From contig NZ_JAODBT010000003.1 in NCBI RefSeq assembly GCF_027497995.1, positions 248,001-312,000 on the forward strand: 64,000 nt of DNA. The letters are read 5' to 3'. The stretch's first letter is position 1. Each line of letters begins with the position of its first letter. The DNA is from Stenotrophomonas sp. Iso1. Lineage in GTDB: Bacteria > Pseudomonadota > Gammaproteobacteria > Xanthomonadales > Xanthomonadaceae. The notes below the pieces were generated by a model, which saw nothing but the letters and a program-made list of their open reading frames with translations, was not told where the DNA came from and did no database searches. Both the position numbers and the translations under genes were made by a program. Shown here piece by piece: positions 7,608 through 17,211 of this stretch.

Positions 7608-10355
7608 TTACTTGAAGTCACCGGCCACGAACACGCTCAGCTGTTCGGGCTTGAGGTGCTTGCGGATGGCCGCGTTGACCTGCTCCACCGTCAGCGCGCG
7701 ATAAGCGGCATCCCGCGCGCTTTCGAACTGCATGTTGCGACCGTAGTACAACTGGTTCCCGAGCAGCCCCGCCACCGCACTGTCATTGGCCCGTGACTGC
7801 TCACGTGCGACCAGCCGCGCTGAAACCGTATCGCGCAGCTCCTGCTCGGTAACACCATCGGCCAGCAGACGCGTCAGTTCTTCACGCACTGCGGTTTCGA
7901 CTTTGCCCGCATTCTCTGGTGCTGCAATCGCCTGGATGCTCAGGCTGCCGCTGTCATCACGGCCGGTACGGCTTTCATCGGCTTGCAGGCCAGCGCCAAC
8001 GCTGTAGCTCAAACCATCCTTCTGTCGAATCCTGCTCGCCAGACGCGCTTTGAGCGGATCACCGCCCAGTATCCCTACTGCAATACTCAGTGCCGGGAAA
8101 TCAGCATCGGCCACATTGAGCGACAGATTCTGTCGTGCCAGCACCACCGCGTTGGGCTTGTCAGGCGTCGCGAAGCTTTCCCGATGTGCCGCACGTTCGC
8201 GGTACTGGGTGGCGATCGGTGCGTAAGCGGCCGGTGATTTCCAATCCACGAACAAGGTCTGCAACTGCGTCTTGAGTGCAACCGGGTCGAAGTCACCGAC
8301 AACCACGATCTCGCCATCTGCGGTCCCGTAGAAATCACGATGGAAGGTGCGAAGATCCTCGATGCTCAGCGCCTGCATCTTCGCCAGCGATTCGTCGAAC
8401 GAATCCACATGCAACGGATGCCCCTTCGGCCAGGGATCGAAGTATTGCGCCATGGCCATCGACGCTAACGCGTTCGGCTCCTTGCGTTGAAAGTCCACAC
8501 CGGTCGCCGCCTGCAGGCGCAGCTGTTCAAACTGGTCCTGCGGGAAGGCGGGATTGCGCAGGACATCGGTCGCCAATGCCAAGGCGTCAGCCAGCGTATC
8601 GCGCTTGCCATCCAGCCGAATCACCGCGCTTTGCGGGCCCCCACTGACCATCGCCTGGGTGCCCAGCGCATCGAGGCGGGCTGCGATCTGCGCGCGACTC
8701 ATTGTCGTGCTGCCCATCATCAGCATCGGCCCGACCGATGCAGCCGCTGTACTCCGGCCCGTAATTGCCCTCTCGTCACCGAAACGGAAGGTCGCCGACA
8801 GCAGTACCGTCTGCCCGCGGTTCTTCTTCGGCAGCAGCGACACCTTCAATCCGTCGCCCAGAGTGAACGTCTCGGTACGAGCAGCGATGTTTTCCAGCGT
8901 GGCCTCGAACGCTTCGCCCGAATCAGCCACTGCTCTGCCGACATAGGTATCCACCAGACTCGCGACAGGTGGTGCAGCTGGGATCACCGCGCGATCCGGC
9001 GCGGCTGTTGGAACGAAGCGCCCCAAGGTGCGATTGCTCGATTTCAGGTACGCCGCAGCGACGCGATTGACGTCGGCAGCACTCACCTCGGCGATGGCAT
9101 CGCGCTGCACGAACAGCAAGCGCCAATCGCCAGCAGACTGGTACTCGGACAACGCCATCGCCACCGCGTTGACGTCGCTGGTCAGCTTTTCCAGGCCGTT
9201 GCCGATACGCTGCTTGGATGCCGCCACTTCCTCTTCGGTGACGGGCCGCGCAGCAATGGATTCAGCCTGTTTCAGGAGCTCGGCTTCGGCCTTGCCCGCA
9301 TCGCCGTCCTTGGGCAAGACGCCGAGCACGGTGAACAAGCCCGGGTCGCGGTAGCTTTCTTTGGCGGCCATCGAGAATGCAGCCAACTTGGGCTCCATCA
9401 GTGCCTTGTACAAGCGGCCGTTCGGGTTGTCGCCCAATACGTCGGCAAGCACCGCCAACGCGGCACTGTCGGCCTGCGCCAATGCAGGCACGTGATAACT
9501 GGCCGCAACCATTGCCAGGTCGCTGTCTCGGCGTACCGTCACCTCGCGCTCACCATCTTGCGTTGGTTCCACCGTGTGCAGGGCCGGCAGCATGCGCTGA
9601 GGCTTCTTCAACGGGCCAAAGTGGGTGGCGATGCGTTGCAGCGCGGCTGCGCTGTCGATACGACCGGCCACGATCAACACCGCGTTGTCGGGCTGGTACC
9701 AGGTGCGGTAGAACGCCTGCAGATTGCTGATCGGCACGTTCTCGACATCGGAGCGTGCGCCGATCGGCATGTTGGCGTAGTTGTGCCAATCAAATGCCAC
9801 CGAACGCATGCGCTTCATCAATACGCTGCCGGGATTATTGTCGTTGGCTTCCATTTCGTTGCGGACGACGGTCATTTCGCTGTCCAGGTCCGTCTTGGCG
9901 ATTCTGGAATTGACCATGCGGTCCGCTTCCAGCGCCAGCAGCCAATCCAGGGTTTCGTCGTTGGCCGGAAAAGAGCCAAAGTAATTGGTGCGATCCAGCG
10001 ACGTGGTCGCATTCTTGCTTACACCGCGCTTCTGCATCTCGCCCGGGATATCCGGGTGCTTCGGCGTACCTTTGAACAACAAGTGCTCCAGCAGATGCGC
10101 CATGCCGGTCTCACCGTAATTCTCGTGCAGCGAGCCCACGCCGTAGACGAGGTTGACTGTCACCGTTGGCTTGCTTGCGTCCGGGAACAACAACACCCGC
10201 ATTCCATTCTGCAACCGGTACTCGCAGATACCCTCCACGCACGGCCCCGCCACCATCGTGCCCGGTAGTACAACGTGCTCCTGCTTGGCATGCGCTGCCG
10301 AAGCAACCGCAAACGAGAGAGCTATTGCCAACGCACCAATCGACATTTTGAGCAT
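7608..10355 (-). CDS. Secreted M16-family zinc protease (two-domain, pitrilysin-like)
   Basis: This is a 915-residue insulinase/pitrilysin-family metallopeptidase with a Sec signal peptide (MLKMSIGALAIALSFAVASAAHA), so probably periplasmic. The inverted zinc motif HLLEH lies at 87-91, and a second M16 pair of domains fills the C-terminal half. The start at 10355 has the purine-rich AAGGAAGAAGGAA just upstream; the frame stays open 45 bp further but gives no signal peptide. It lies between the HlyD-like adaptor and the C39 exporter on one strand, with 36 bp to the exporter. An M16 enzyme at this place could trim or degrade the exported peptide; that is inference. Confidence 0.9.
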   Translation of the reverse strand: MLKMSIGALAIALSFAVASAAHAKQEHVVLPGTMVAGPCVEGICEYRLQNGMRVLLFPDASKPTVTVNLVYGVGSLHENYGETGMAHLLEHLLFKGTPKHPDIPGEMQKRGVSKNATTSLDRTNYFGSFPANDETLDWLLALEADRMVNSRIAKTDLDSEMTVVRNEMEANDNNPGSVLMKRMRSVAFDWHNYANMPIGARSDVENVPISNLQAFYRTWYQPDNAVLIVAGRIDSAAALQRIATHFGPLKKPQRMLPALHTVEPTQDGEREVTVRRDSDLAMVAASYHVPALAQADSAALAVLADVLGDNPNGRLYKALMEPKLAAFSMAAKESYRDPGLFTVLGVLPKDGDAGKAEAELLKQAESIAARPVTEEEVAASKQRIGNGLEKLTSDVNAVAMALSEYQSAGDWRLLFVQRDAIAEVSAADVNRVAAAYLKSSNRTLGRFVPTAAPDRAVIPAAPPVASLVDTYVGRAVADSGEAFEATLENIAARTETFTLGDGLKVSLLPKKNRGQTVLLSATFRFGDERAITGRSTAAASVGPMLMMGSTTMSRAQIAARLDALGTQAMVSGGPQSAVIRLDGKRDTLADALALATDVLRNPAFPQDQFEQLRLQAATGVDFQRKEPNALASMAMAQYFDPWPKGHPLHVDSFDESLAKMQALSIEDLRTFHRDFYGTADGEIVVVGDFDPVALKTQLQTLFVDWKSPAAYAPIATQYRERAAHRESFATPDKPNAVVLARQNLSLNVADADFPALSIAVGILGGDPLKARLASRIRQKDGLSYSVGAGLQADESRTGRDDSGSLSIQAIAAPENAGKVETAVREELTRLLADGVTEQELRDTVSARLVAREQSRANDSAVAGLLGNQLYYGRNMQFESARDAAYRALTVEQVNAAIRKHLKPEQLSVFVAGDFK

Positions 10356-10669
10356 CCGTATTCCTTCTTCCTTGTTGTTGGACCAATGAATCCGCCGCAT
10401 TGAAGCAGGTGTCAGCGAGATGGCACTTCATCCGAGACCGAGCCGATGCACAACTACCGGCCGCTACTTTCACATCACTGCAGCAACACGAGGCCTTCGG
10501 AACAAGCTCGTCCGCATTACCGGCCGAGAAAACTCCCGCCGAGCGCGTGAATGCCACCTTCCCCAAAGCGTTCCTGTTTGAAATCCCCGGCCATCATAAA
10601 TTTTCATGGAACGTACAAGCGGCACGTGACCGCCATTTCTGAGCTACGCAAGATGCTATCGACGATGAT
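10356..10669 (-). other. Exporter-locus gap holding candidate small ORFs
   Basis: This is the gap between the adaptor gene and the M16 protease, where xanthomonad cvaAB loci usually carry the microcin precursor. On the minus strand there are three weak candidates: a 45-codon ATG ORF (10607-10470), a 26-codon ORF with an internal ALGG (10597-10517), and a TTG-started open frame from 10566. The last frame is Cys-rich (SCCCSD, GSC, KCH, TCF) and runs into the protease gene out of frame. None has a convincing Shine-Dalgarno site or a classic double-glycine leader. I cannot call a precursor. Confidence 0.25.
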
Positions 10670-11944
10670 TCATCGCGTGTTTTTCAGCCTTCCCTTCAGC
10701 GAATACAGCGGTTCGAATATCCACTCGATCAACTGCCGCTGCTCCCCCATGACATCAGCTTCCAGCACCATTCCGGGCTTAAGGGGCTCTGGCTTGCCAT
10801 AGGCCGTCACCGTTTGCCGCGCCAGCACTACCGTGATGCGGTACAAGGCTTCCCCCTCCTGCCGCCCCTTTCCCACCAGTTCGGCTGCACTCAAGGCGCT
10901 GCGACTGATCTGCGAAACCCGCCCTTCCTGATGGCCGAATTTCTGATACGGAAATGCCTGGTAACGCAGCTTCACTCTGTCTCCCGGTTCGATGAAACCG
11001 ATGGCGCTACTGGGCACGAGCAGCTCCGCCTCCAATCGACCGTCGCCCGGCAACAGACTCAGCAATCCCTGCCCCTGCTGTACCGCCTGTCCGGGCTTGA
11101 CCGCCTGTGACGTCACCACACCCGTGACCGGCGCCTTGACCAACAATGCGCCATCCGCCCGAGCCTGCACCTGCTCCTGTTCCAGTTGCGCCAGCTCCTG
11201 CCGGTAACCCGCTTCACCCGCCTGATGCTGGCTTGGCAGCTCGCTTCGCGCCTGCTTCAGCTGCGCAACAAGTCGACGCGTTGCGGTCGCCTGCCGCAGC
11301 AGCGCCTGTATCTGGCCGGTGTAGTCCAGCGCTGCCGCTTCCTGCTGTTTGATCTGCAGCACGCTGACGTATTGACCATGCTCCAGCCGGCGAAGGCGCT
11401 GCAGGGTCTCGCCGGCGATTCGGCTCTGCTGCTGCCGTGTCTCGACTTCTGATTCGATCAGCAGCAATTCGCTGCGCGCCGTTGCCAATTGCCCTGCGAG
11501 TCCATCCGACTGCGCCTGCAACCGACCCTGCACGGCTTCCCGCGACGCAAACAGCGCGTCCTGTCGCTGCTGCAGACGGCGCTCGATTGCCCCACTCATG
11601 CTGTCTTCCCGCAGCGTCGCGCGCGGCATGCTCACCAACGCCAGATCGCTTCCGGCCGTCACCTGCTCACCCTCTTGCACGTCCAGCCAAGTCAGCAACC
11701 CGGTGGCGGGCGCCAGCACTGTAATCAATCCCTGTACGGGCACCAGTTGCCCACCGACCGTGGAACGGCGCGTATAACTCGTCAAGGTAATGAACAACAC
11801 GGCGCTGCTGGCTGCAGCAACGGCCGCAAGGGTAAGCAGCTTCCAGCCCATCGGTTGCACCAGCGAAACGGGCCCCAACCACCGACTGCGCTTCGCTTGC
11901 AGCGGCTCTTCTCGAAACAACGATTGCGGCACCCCTGCCCCCAA
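10670..11944 (-). CDS. HlyD/CvaA-like membrane fusion protein of a peptide exporter
   Basis: This periplasmic adaptor should link the C39 ABC exporter to a TolC-type outer-membrane channel. It has a cytoplasmic N-terminus, one membrane helix (about 34-52, LLTLAAVAAASSAVLFITL), a biotinyl-lipoyl-like half (GQLVPVQGLITVLAPATGLL), a long coiled-coil hairpin (about 120-250, many Gln/Leu/Ala heptads) and the closing lipoyl half (VKAPVTGVVTSQAVKPGQAV). The longest frame starts with TTG at 11944; a GTG four codons later is an equally possible start. It is divergent from an XRE regulator. Confidence 0.88.
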   Translation of the reverse strand: MGAGVPQSLFREEPLQAKRSRWLGPVSLVQPMGWKLLTLAAVAAASSAVLFITLTSYTRRSTVGGQLVPVQGLITVLAPATGLLTWLDVQEGEQVTAGSDLALVSMPRATLREDSMSGAIERRLQQRQDALFASREAVQGRLQAQSDGLAGQLATARSELLLIESEVETRQQQSRIAGETLQRLRRLEHGQYVSVLQIKQQEAAALDYTGQIQALLRQATATRRLVAQLKQARSELPSQHQAGEAGYRQELAQLEQEQVQARADGALLVKAPVTGVVTSQAVKPGQAVQQGQGLLSLLPGDGRLEAELLVPSSAIGFIEPGDRVKLRYQAFPYQKFGHQEGRVSQISRSALSAAELVGKGRQEGEALYRITVVLARQTVTAYGKPEPLKPGMVLEADVMGEQRQLIEWIFEPLYSLKGRLKNTR

Positions 11945-12072
11945 AACTCAGCGTATGCCGCGGAATGTGGCCGATGCCTCGCGTTGGCTCAATGCCCACG
12001 ACATGCCACTTCTGCTGGCACGCGGCCACTCGATCAAGCGAGAACGGTTCTCATGCGTCTGCGCCAGCATTC

Positions 12073-12124
12073 CTGACCAAAAAGGTCAGTTTCGGTGACA
12101 CAAATCGCGCTTTACATGACACAA
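12073..12124. promoter_or_regulatory. Candidate operator between exporter locus and XRE regulator
   Basis: The divergent intergenic region holds a perfect inverted repeat, CTGACC-AAAAA-GGTCAG (12073-12089). Just after it are two direct TGACACAA octamers (12096-12103 and 12117-12124) spaced 21 bp, two helical turns. A -35-like TTTACA lies between them. These are plausible sites for the XRE protein encoded next door; binding is inferred from position only. Confidence 0.45.
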
Positions 12125-12203
12125 TCTCCCTAGCTCTCACTTCCTCGCATTTCGAGAGAGCTCAGTTCATTCACTCATCGCAACAACTCAGGGAGGAGAC
12201 ACG

Positions 12204-12566
12204 ATGCCCAATCATCTCGCCAACCGTATTCGCCGGGCCCGTCGCAAGAAGGGAATGACACAAGCCGAACTGGCCAGCCAGCTCAAGGTGAGCCGCAGCG
12301 CCGTTGGCAACTGGGAAAGCCCCACCGGGATCATGCCCTGCACCACCCGCATGATCACGATCGCGATGGTCACCGACGTTTCGTTTGAATGGCTGGCCAC
12401 TGGCCGCAACGGCCTGGAAGTCATTCCAGCCCCGCCGCAGAGCAACGTGGAGATGGTGGACGACCCGCATGAACGCCGCCTGCTGATGGCCTACCGCACC
12501 TGCCGTGCGGCGACCCGCAAACTGGTGCTGCAGATCGTGGAAGGCCAGCGACTGGCGCAGGTCTAA
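12204..12566 (+). CDS. XRE-family HTH transcriptional regulator
   Basis: This 120-residue protein has a Cro/CI-type HTH at about 5-60 (RRKKGMTQAELASQLKVSRSAVGNWES). A short C-terminal part without a known ligand domain follows. A strong Shine-Dalgarno GGGAGGAG lies upstream of the ATG. It is divergent from the CvaA-like adaptor gene and probably controls that locus or itself through the palindromes at 12073-12124. Repressor or activator cannot be told from sequence. Confidence 0.85.
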   Translation: MPNHLANRIRRARRKKGMTQAELASQLKVSRSAVGNWESPTGIMPCTTRMITIAMVTDVSFEWLATGRNGLEVIPAPPQSNVEMVDDPHERRLLMAYRTCRAATRKLVLQIVEGQRLAQV

Positions 12567-12698
12567 GCACGCAGGTTTGGCTTCGTCGGAACGGGCAGTC
12601 CTCTTCCCGGATTGTTGCGAACGCTGAAGCTGATCTAGCGGAAGCAGGTCATGGTGGTGGAGCGAAACAGCGCTTCGCTCCACCACAACGGCGGCCAT

Positions 12699-12721
12699 GT
12701 AGTGCCGAGCCACGCTCGGCA
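12699..12721. repeat. REP-like palindrome (SMAG/GTAG type)
   Basis: GTAG followed by the stem TGCCGAG-CCACG-CTCGGCA. The leading GTAG and the CTCGGCA stem match the known S. maltophilia GTAG REP style and the second copy at 152-174. Confidence 0.6.
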
Positions 12722-13092
12722 AAGACTCTACCGGTCAAGCCAAAGCGCAGCATGCGTTGCGCGCTCGATGGTTGCTGGTTAGTGGAAGACCGCCTGCGCT
12801 GCTTGCCATCACGAAACATGGGGACCGTTGAATGAAATTCGGTTCACTCAAGATCGCTGCAATCGTTGTGGAAGACATCCAGCATGTCACTACCCTCCTC
12901 TCAGGGATGCTGGACTGAGCGTCCGAGGCGGCCTTCCTGCCCCGACAGCCCGGCAACGCGGACAACAATGCATTTACGTCGATGCAGCTTTGCAATGCAG
13001 GGCCTCACTCGACATCTTGTCTTGGGTCTTTGATTTGATCTGACCTGCGCCTCCGCGACCTGCATCGACCAACCCGCAGCGGTGACCAAAAC

Positions 13093-13117
13093 AAAAGCCG
13101 GCGATAAGCCGGCTTTT
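13093..13117 (-). terminator. Terminator of the malic enzyme gene
   Basis: A 10-bp stem AAAAGCCGGC / GCCGGCTTTT with a 5-nt loop. Read on the minus strand it ends in TTTTGTTTTGG, so it fits termination after the maeB stop at 13144 better than any plus-strand gene. Confidence 0.8.
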
Positions 13118-13143
13118 GCTGTTTCAACACGCTGGGAAGCCGA

Positions 13144-15435
13144 TCAGCTCGTGCGTTCGACTTCCATCTGCTTGCGGATCTGTGCGTCCACGGCCGCGAT
13201 CGCGGTCATGTTCAAGACCCGGCGTGCGCTGGCACTGCTGGTGAGGATGTGCACCGGCTTGGTCATGCCCATCAGGATCGGGCCGATGGCCACGCCGTCG
13301 GTGAACACGCGTACCAGGTTGTAGGCGATGTTGGCCGCTTCCAGGTTGGGCAGCACGAACAGGTTGGCACGGCCCTTGAGCGTGCTGTTGGGCAACAGCT
13401 TGGCCCGCAGCGCTTCGTCCCATGCAGTGTCGCCCTGCATTTCGCCGTCCACATTCAAGCGCGGGTTGCGCTTGAGCAAAGCTTCGCGCACCTGACGCAT
13501 CTTCAGCGCGTCCTTGGAATCGTGGCTGCCGAAGTTGGAGTGCGAAAGCAGCGCAATCTTTGGTTCGATGCCGAACAGCTTCATGCGGTAAGCCGCCTGC
13601 AGCGTGGATTCAACGATCTGCTCGACGCTGGGGTCTTCCTGCACATGCGTGTCCACGAAGAAGAACACGCCCTGGTTGTTGATCACACCGGTCATCGCCG
13701 AGGTCGAGCTGACCTTGGACTCCAGCGGAATGACGCTGCGCACGTAGCCCAGCTTCTTATGGAAGCGCCCCACCAGGCCCGACAACATCGCGTCGGCTTC
13801 GCCACGGGCCACCATCACTGCAGCGATCAGCGTCGGGCGCGAGCGCATCAGGTTCTTGGCAGCGGACACGGTGACGCCCTTGCGGCCGGTCATCTCGTGG
13901 TAATACTGCCAATACTCGTTGAAACGCGGGTCGTCATTGATATTGGTGATTTCGAAGTCCACGCCGGCCTTCATGCGCAGACACAGGCGCTCCACGCGTG
14001 CTTCGATCACATCGGGGCGGCCGATCAGGATCGGGAAGGCCACGCCTTCGTCGATCACGTTCTGCACGGCCTGCAACACCACTTCTTCCTCACCCTCGGC
14101 GTAGACCACACGCTGCTTGTCCGAGCGGGCGCGGTCATAGACCGGCTTCATGAACAAACTGGTGCGGTAGACGAACTGCGCCAGCTTCTCGCGGTAGGCA
14201 GGCATATCGGTGATCGGGTGCGTTGCCACGCCCGAATCCATCGCGGCCTGGGCCACGGCGGCCGACAGTTCGACCAGCAAACGCCGGTCGAACGGACGCG
14301 GAATCAGATAGTCCCGGCCGAAGCTCGGCGTATCACCGCCATAAGCCGTGCCCAGATCCGAAGCCTCCTTGCGGGCCAGCGCGGCAATGGCGCGCACGCA
14401 GGCGATCTTCATGGCCTCGTTGATACCAGTGGCGCCCACGTCCAGCGCGCCACGGAACAGGTACGGGAAGCACAGCGCGTTGTTGACCTGATTCGGGTAA
14501 TCCGAACGGCCGGTGCCCATGATCACGTCCGGGCGAACCGCCTTTGCGTCCTCCGGCAGGATTTCCGGGTACGGGTTGGCCAGTGCAAAAATCACCGGGT
14601 TCGCCGCCATGGTGGCGACCATTTCCGGCTTCAGGATGCCGCCAGCCGACAGGCCCAGGAAGATATCGGCGCCGTCAACGATCTCGGCCAGCGTGCGCTT
14701 GTCGGTATCACGCGCGTAACGCGCCTTTTCCGGGTCCAGATCGGTGCGGCCGGTGTGGATCACGCCATCGCGGTCATAGGCCAGGATGTTCTCCGGCTTC
14801 AGGCCCAGCTGCACCAGCATGTTGACGCAGGAGATACCCGCAGCGCCCATGCCGGTAGTGGCCAGCTTGACCTCTTCGATCTTCTTGCCAGTGATGGTCA
14901 TGGCGTTGAGCACAGCCGCACCGACGATGATCGCGGTGCCGTGCTGATCGTCATGGAACACCGGGATGTTCATGCGCTCGCGCAGCTTGCGCTCAACGAT
15001 GAAGCATTCCGGCGCCTTGATGTCTTCCAGGTTGATGCCGCCGAAGGTCGGCTCCAGCGAGGCAATGATGTCGACCAGTTTGTCCGGGTCGTTCTCATTG
15101 ATTTCGATGTCGAACACATCGATGCCGGCGAACTTCTGGAACAGCACACCTTTGCCTTCCATCACCGGCTTGCTGGCCAGCGGGCCAATATTGCCCAAGC
15201 CAAGCACGGCGGTGCCGTTGGTGATCACGGCCACCAGGTTGCCACGCGCGGTCAGCTCACTGGCCTGGGCCGGGTCGGCCACGATGGCTTCACAGGCATA
15301 TGCCACGCCCGGCGAGTAGGCCAACGACAGATCGCGTTGGGTCAACATCGGCTTGGTCGCGGTGACCTTGATCTTTCCCGGCGGCGAAATCCGGTGGTAA
15401 TCGAGGGCGGCCTGCTTGAAATCTTCGTTGGACAT
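13144..15435 (-). CDS. maeB: NADP-dependent malic enzyme with phosphotransacetylase-like tail
   Basis: MaeB oxidatively decarboxylates malate to pyruvate and CO2, giving NADPH in the cytosol. The 763-residue protein has the N-terminal malic domain ([18 protein letters not shown]), the NAD-binding domain ([20 protein letters not shown]) and a C-terminal Pta-like domain from about residue 430 ([12 protein letters not shown]), the standard large proteobacterial form. The ATG at 15435 ([15 protein letters not shown]) is preferred over a TTG nine codons upstream because it matches the family N-terminus. The malate/succinate carrier gene dctA lies upstream on the same strand, so uptake and first metabolic step are neighbours. 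Confidence 0.95.
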   Translation of the reverse strand: MSNEDFKQAALDYHRISPPGKIKVTATKPMLTQRDLSLAYSPGVAYACEAIVADPAQASELTARGNLVAVITNGTAVLGLGNIGPLASKPVMEGKGVLFQKFAGIDVFDIEINENDPDKLVDIIASLEPTFGGINLEDIKAPECFIVERKLRERMNIPVFHDDQHGTAIIVGAAVLNAMTITGKKIEEVKLATTGMGAAGISCVNMLVQLGLKPENILAYDRDGVIHTGRTDLDPEKARYARDTDKRTLAEIVDGADIFLGLSAGGILKPEMVATMAANPVIFALANPYPEILPEDAKAVRPDVIMGTGRSDYPNQVNNALCFPYLFRGALDVGATGINEAMKIACVRAIAALARKEASDLGTAYGGDTPSFGRDYLIPRPFDRRLLVELSAAVAQAAMDSGVATHPITDMPAYREKLAQFVYRTSLFMKPVYDRARSDKQRVVYAEGEEEVVLQAVQNVIDEGVAFPILIGRPDVIEARVERLCLRMKAGVDFEITNINDDPRFNEYWQYYHEMTGRKGVTVSAAKNLMRSRPTLIAAVMVARGEADAMLSGLVGRFHKKLGYVRSVIPLESKVSSTSAMTGVINNQGVFFFVDTHVQEDPSVEQIVESTLQAAYRMKLFGIEPKIALLSHSNFGSHDSKDALKMRQVREALLKRNPRLNVDGEMQGDTAWDEALRAKLLPNSTLKGRANLFVLPNLEAANIAYNLVRVFTDGVAIGPILMGMTKPVHILTSSASARRVLNMTAIAAVDAQIRKQMEVERTS

Positions 15436-15664
15436 CGCGTTTTTTAAGGGCTGAATGGGCAAGAGGAACGGAGGATGATAACGCCGATGGACAGGCTGAA
15501 CCTGTCGCTACGCTATCGCAGCGATGCTGCAACCGCACAATTCTGTGGTGTATGTCGCAAGGGGTTTTGCAGTATCTGGCGTGTGCATGACCGTCAGGGG
15601 ATCGCCAGAAAATCCGCAGGGCCTCGCCATTGCCATGACGGGCCCCACGGAAACCCGCACGCGG

Positions 15665-16987
15665 TCAACTTTCGACGACCACCGACGGCAGCGCGTCACC
15701 TTCGCGCCCGAGGGCCTGGGCCAGCTTCTCCTCATCCAGGGCACCTTCCCAACGCGACACCACCACTGTGGCCACCGCATTGCCGATGAAGTTGGTCAGC
15801 GAGCGGCATTCGCTCATGAAGCGGTCCACGCCCAGGATTAGCGCCATGCCGGCAACCGGCACTTCCGGCACCACCGCCAATGTGGCGGCCAGAGTGATGA
15901 AGCCCGCACCTGTAACGCCTGCAGCGCCCTTTGAGCTAAGCATCGCCACCAACAGCAGCGCGATCTGGTGGCCCAGCGAGAGGTCCGTGTTGGTGGCCTG
16001 CGCGATGAACAGCGCGGCCAGGGTCATGTAGATGTTGGTGCCGTCCAGGTTGAACGAGTAACCGGTTGGGACCACCAACCCGACCACCGATTTGCTGCAG
16101 CCGGCTTTTTCCATCTTTTCCATCAGCGAAGGCAGCGCCGACTCGGACGAGGATGTGCCCAGCACCAGCAGCAGTTCGGCCTTGAGGTACCGCGCCAGTT
16201 TGAACACCGAGAAGCCACACAGGCGCGCCACCGTGCCCAGGATCACCACCACGAACAGCAACGAGGTCAGATAGAACGCGCCTACCAGCCACGCCAGGTT
16301 GACCAGCGAACCCAGCCCGTACTTGCCGATGGTGAAAGCGATGGCACCGAACGCTCCGATCGGAGCGGCCTTCATCAACATGTGCACCAGTTTGAACACC
16401 GGCGCGGTCAGGCTTTCCAGGAAAGCGAGGATGGGCCTGCCCTTCTCGCCCACCGATGCCAGTGCGATGCCAAACAGCACGGCCACAAACAGCACCTGCA
16501 GGATGTTGTCGCCCACAAATGGGCTCAACAGCGTCTTGGGGATGATGTCCATGGCAAAACCGACCAAGGTCAGCTCGTGCGACTTCTGCACATAGCCATT
16601 GACCGCTGTCTGGTCCAGGCTGGCCGGATCGATGTTCATGCCGGCGCCGGGCTGTACCACGTTCGCCACCACCAGGCCCACCACCAGTGCCAGCGTGGAG
16701 AAGAAGATGAAGTAGACCATCGCCTTGGTGAAGACGCGGCCCACGGTGCGCAAGTGGGTCATGCCCGCGATGCCAGTGACAATGGTCAGGAAGATCACCG
16801 GCGCGATGATCATCTTGACCAACTTGATGAAGGCATCACCCAGCGGCTTGAGTGTCTCGGCGAAGGCAGGCTGGAAGTGGCCGAGCAGCACGCCCAGGGT
16901 GATGGCCAGCAACACCTGGAAGTACAGCTGCCGGTAGAACGGCAGGCGGACGGGAGATGCCGCAATGGCATCGGTGGAGATGTGCAT
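15665..16987 (-). CDS. dctA: C4-dicarboxylate:cation symporter
   Basis: DctA imports succinate, fumarate and malate with cations across the inner membrane. The 440-residue protein has the family's eight helices and re-entrant loops. Visible motifs are the serine-rich [13 protein letters not shown] (HP1), the [12 protein letters not shown] cation-binding stretch and [13 protein letters not shown] (HP2). Two copies of CATTGGTAYTAG lie just upstream (17053-17082), and a kinase with a DctB-like sensor domain starts at 17212 in the opposite direction. Regulation by that system is likely but inferred. Confidence 0.95.
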   Translation of the reverse strand: MHISTDAIAASPVRLPFYRQLYFQVLLAITLGVLLGHFQPAFAETLKPLGDAFIKLVKMIIAPVIFLTIVTGIAGMTHLRTVGRVFTKAMVYFIFFSTLALVVGLVVANVVQPGAGMNIDPASLDQTAVNGYVQKSHELTLVGFAMDIIPKTLLSPFVGDNILQVLFVAVLFGIALASVGEKGRPILAFLESLTAPVFKLVHMLMKAAPIGAFGAIAFTIGKYGLGSLVNLAWLVGAFYLTSLLFVVVILGTVARLCGFSVFKLARYLKAELLLVLGTSSSESALPSLMEKMEKAGCSKSVVGLVVPTGYSFNLDGTNIYMTLAALFIAQATNTDLSLGHQIALLLVAMLSSKGAAGVTGAGFITLAATLAVVPEVPVAGMALILGVDRFMSECRSLTNFIGNAVATVVVSRWEGALDEEKLAQALGREGDALPSVVVES

Positions 16988-17052
16988 GGGATACCTCGAC
17001 GCGGTTCGCTTCGGCCGTGTTTTACGCGCCCGCCGCCGTGCCGCCGATAACG

Positions 17053-17082
17053 CATTGGTACTAGCTAATCCATTGGTATTAG
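17053..17082. promoter_or_regulatory. Direct repeat upstream of dctA (TTGGTAYTAG motif)
   Basis: CATTGGTACTAG (17053-17064) and CATTGGTATTAG (17071-17082) are near-identical 12-mers 18 bp apart. The motif recurs inverted at 21033-21044 (CTAGTACCAAAT) between the NarL-type regulator and the porin. These are good candidates for binding sites of the regulator encoded at 20342-20998. Confidence 0.6.
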
Positions 17083-17211
17083 GCCGTCTCCGTCGTTTTC
17101 ACGGACGCACGCACCAGCAAGCCGCGTCGCCATTGGCTCCCGGCCCGATCCCGCAGCACGCGGCATGCCGCGGCCACTCGTTGCCCGCAGTGGAGAATCC
17201 ACCGGAACTGC

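Larger units (their letters stand above)
12567..13143. other. Intergenic region without a convincing gene
   Basis: No ORF here has coding character. It contains the REP-like palindrome at 12699-12721 and the terminator at 13093-13117. A 28-codon ATG frame at 12832-12918 has no ribosome binding site and was not called. Confidence 0.6.

Noticed and set aside
8487..10268. 593-codon open frame antisense to the M16 protease
   Set aside because: Shadow of the real gene; no ribosome site, no domain, biased composition.
12832..12918. 28-codon ATG frame as a possible small peptide
   Set aside because: No Shine-Dalgarno site, no GG leader, no conserved pattern; not enough to support a gene.
13249..15447. 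732-codon open frame antisense to maeB
   Set aside because: It lies wholly opposite a canonical malic enzyme gene, and its His/Arg/Gln-rich composition is the mirror of GC-rich coding DNA.
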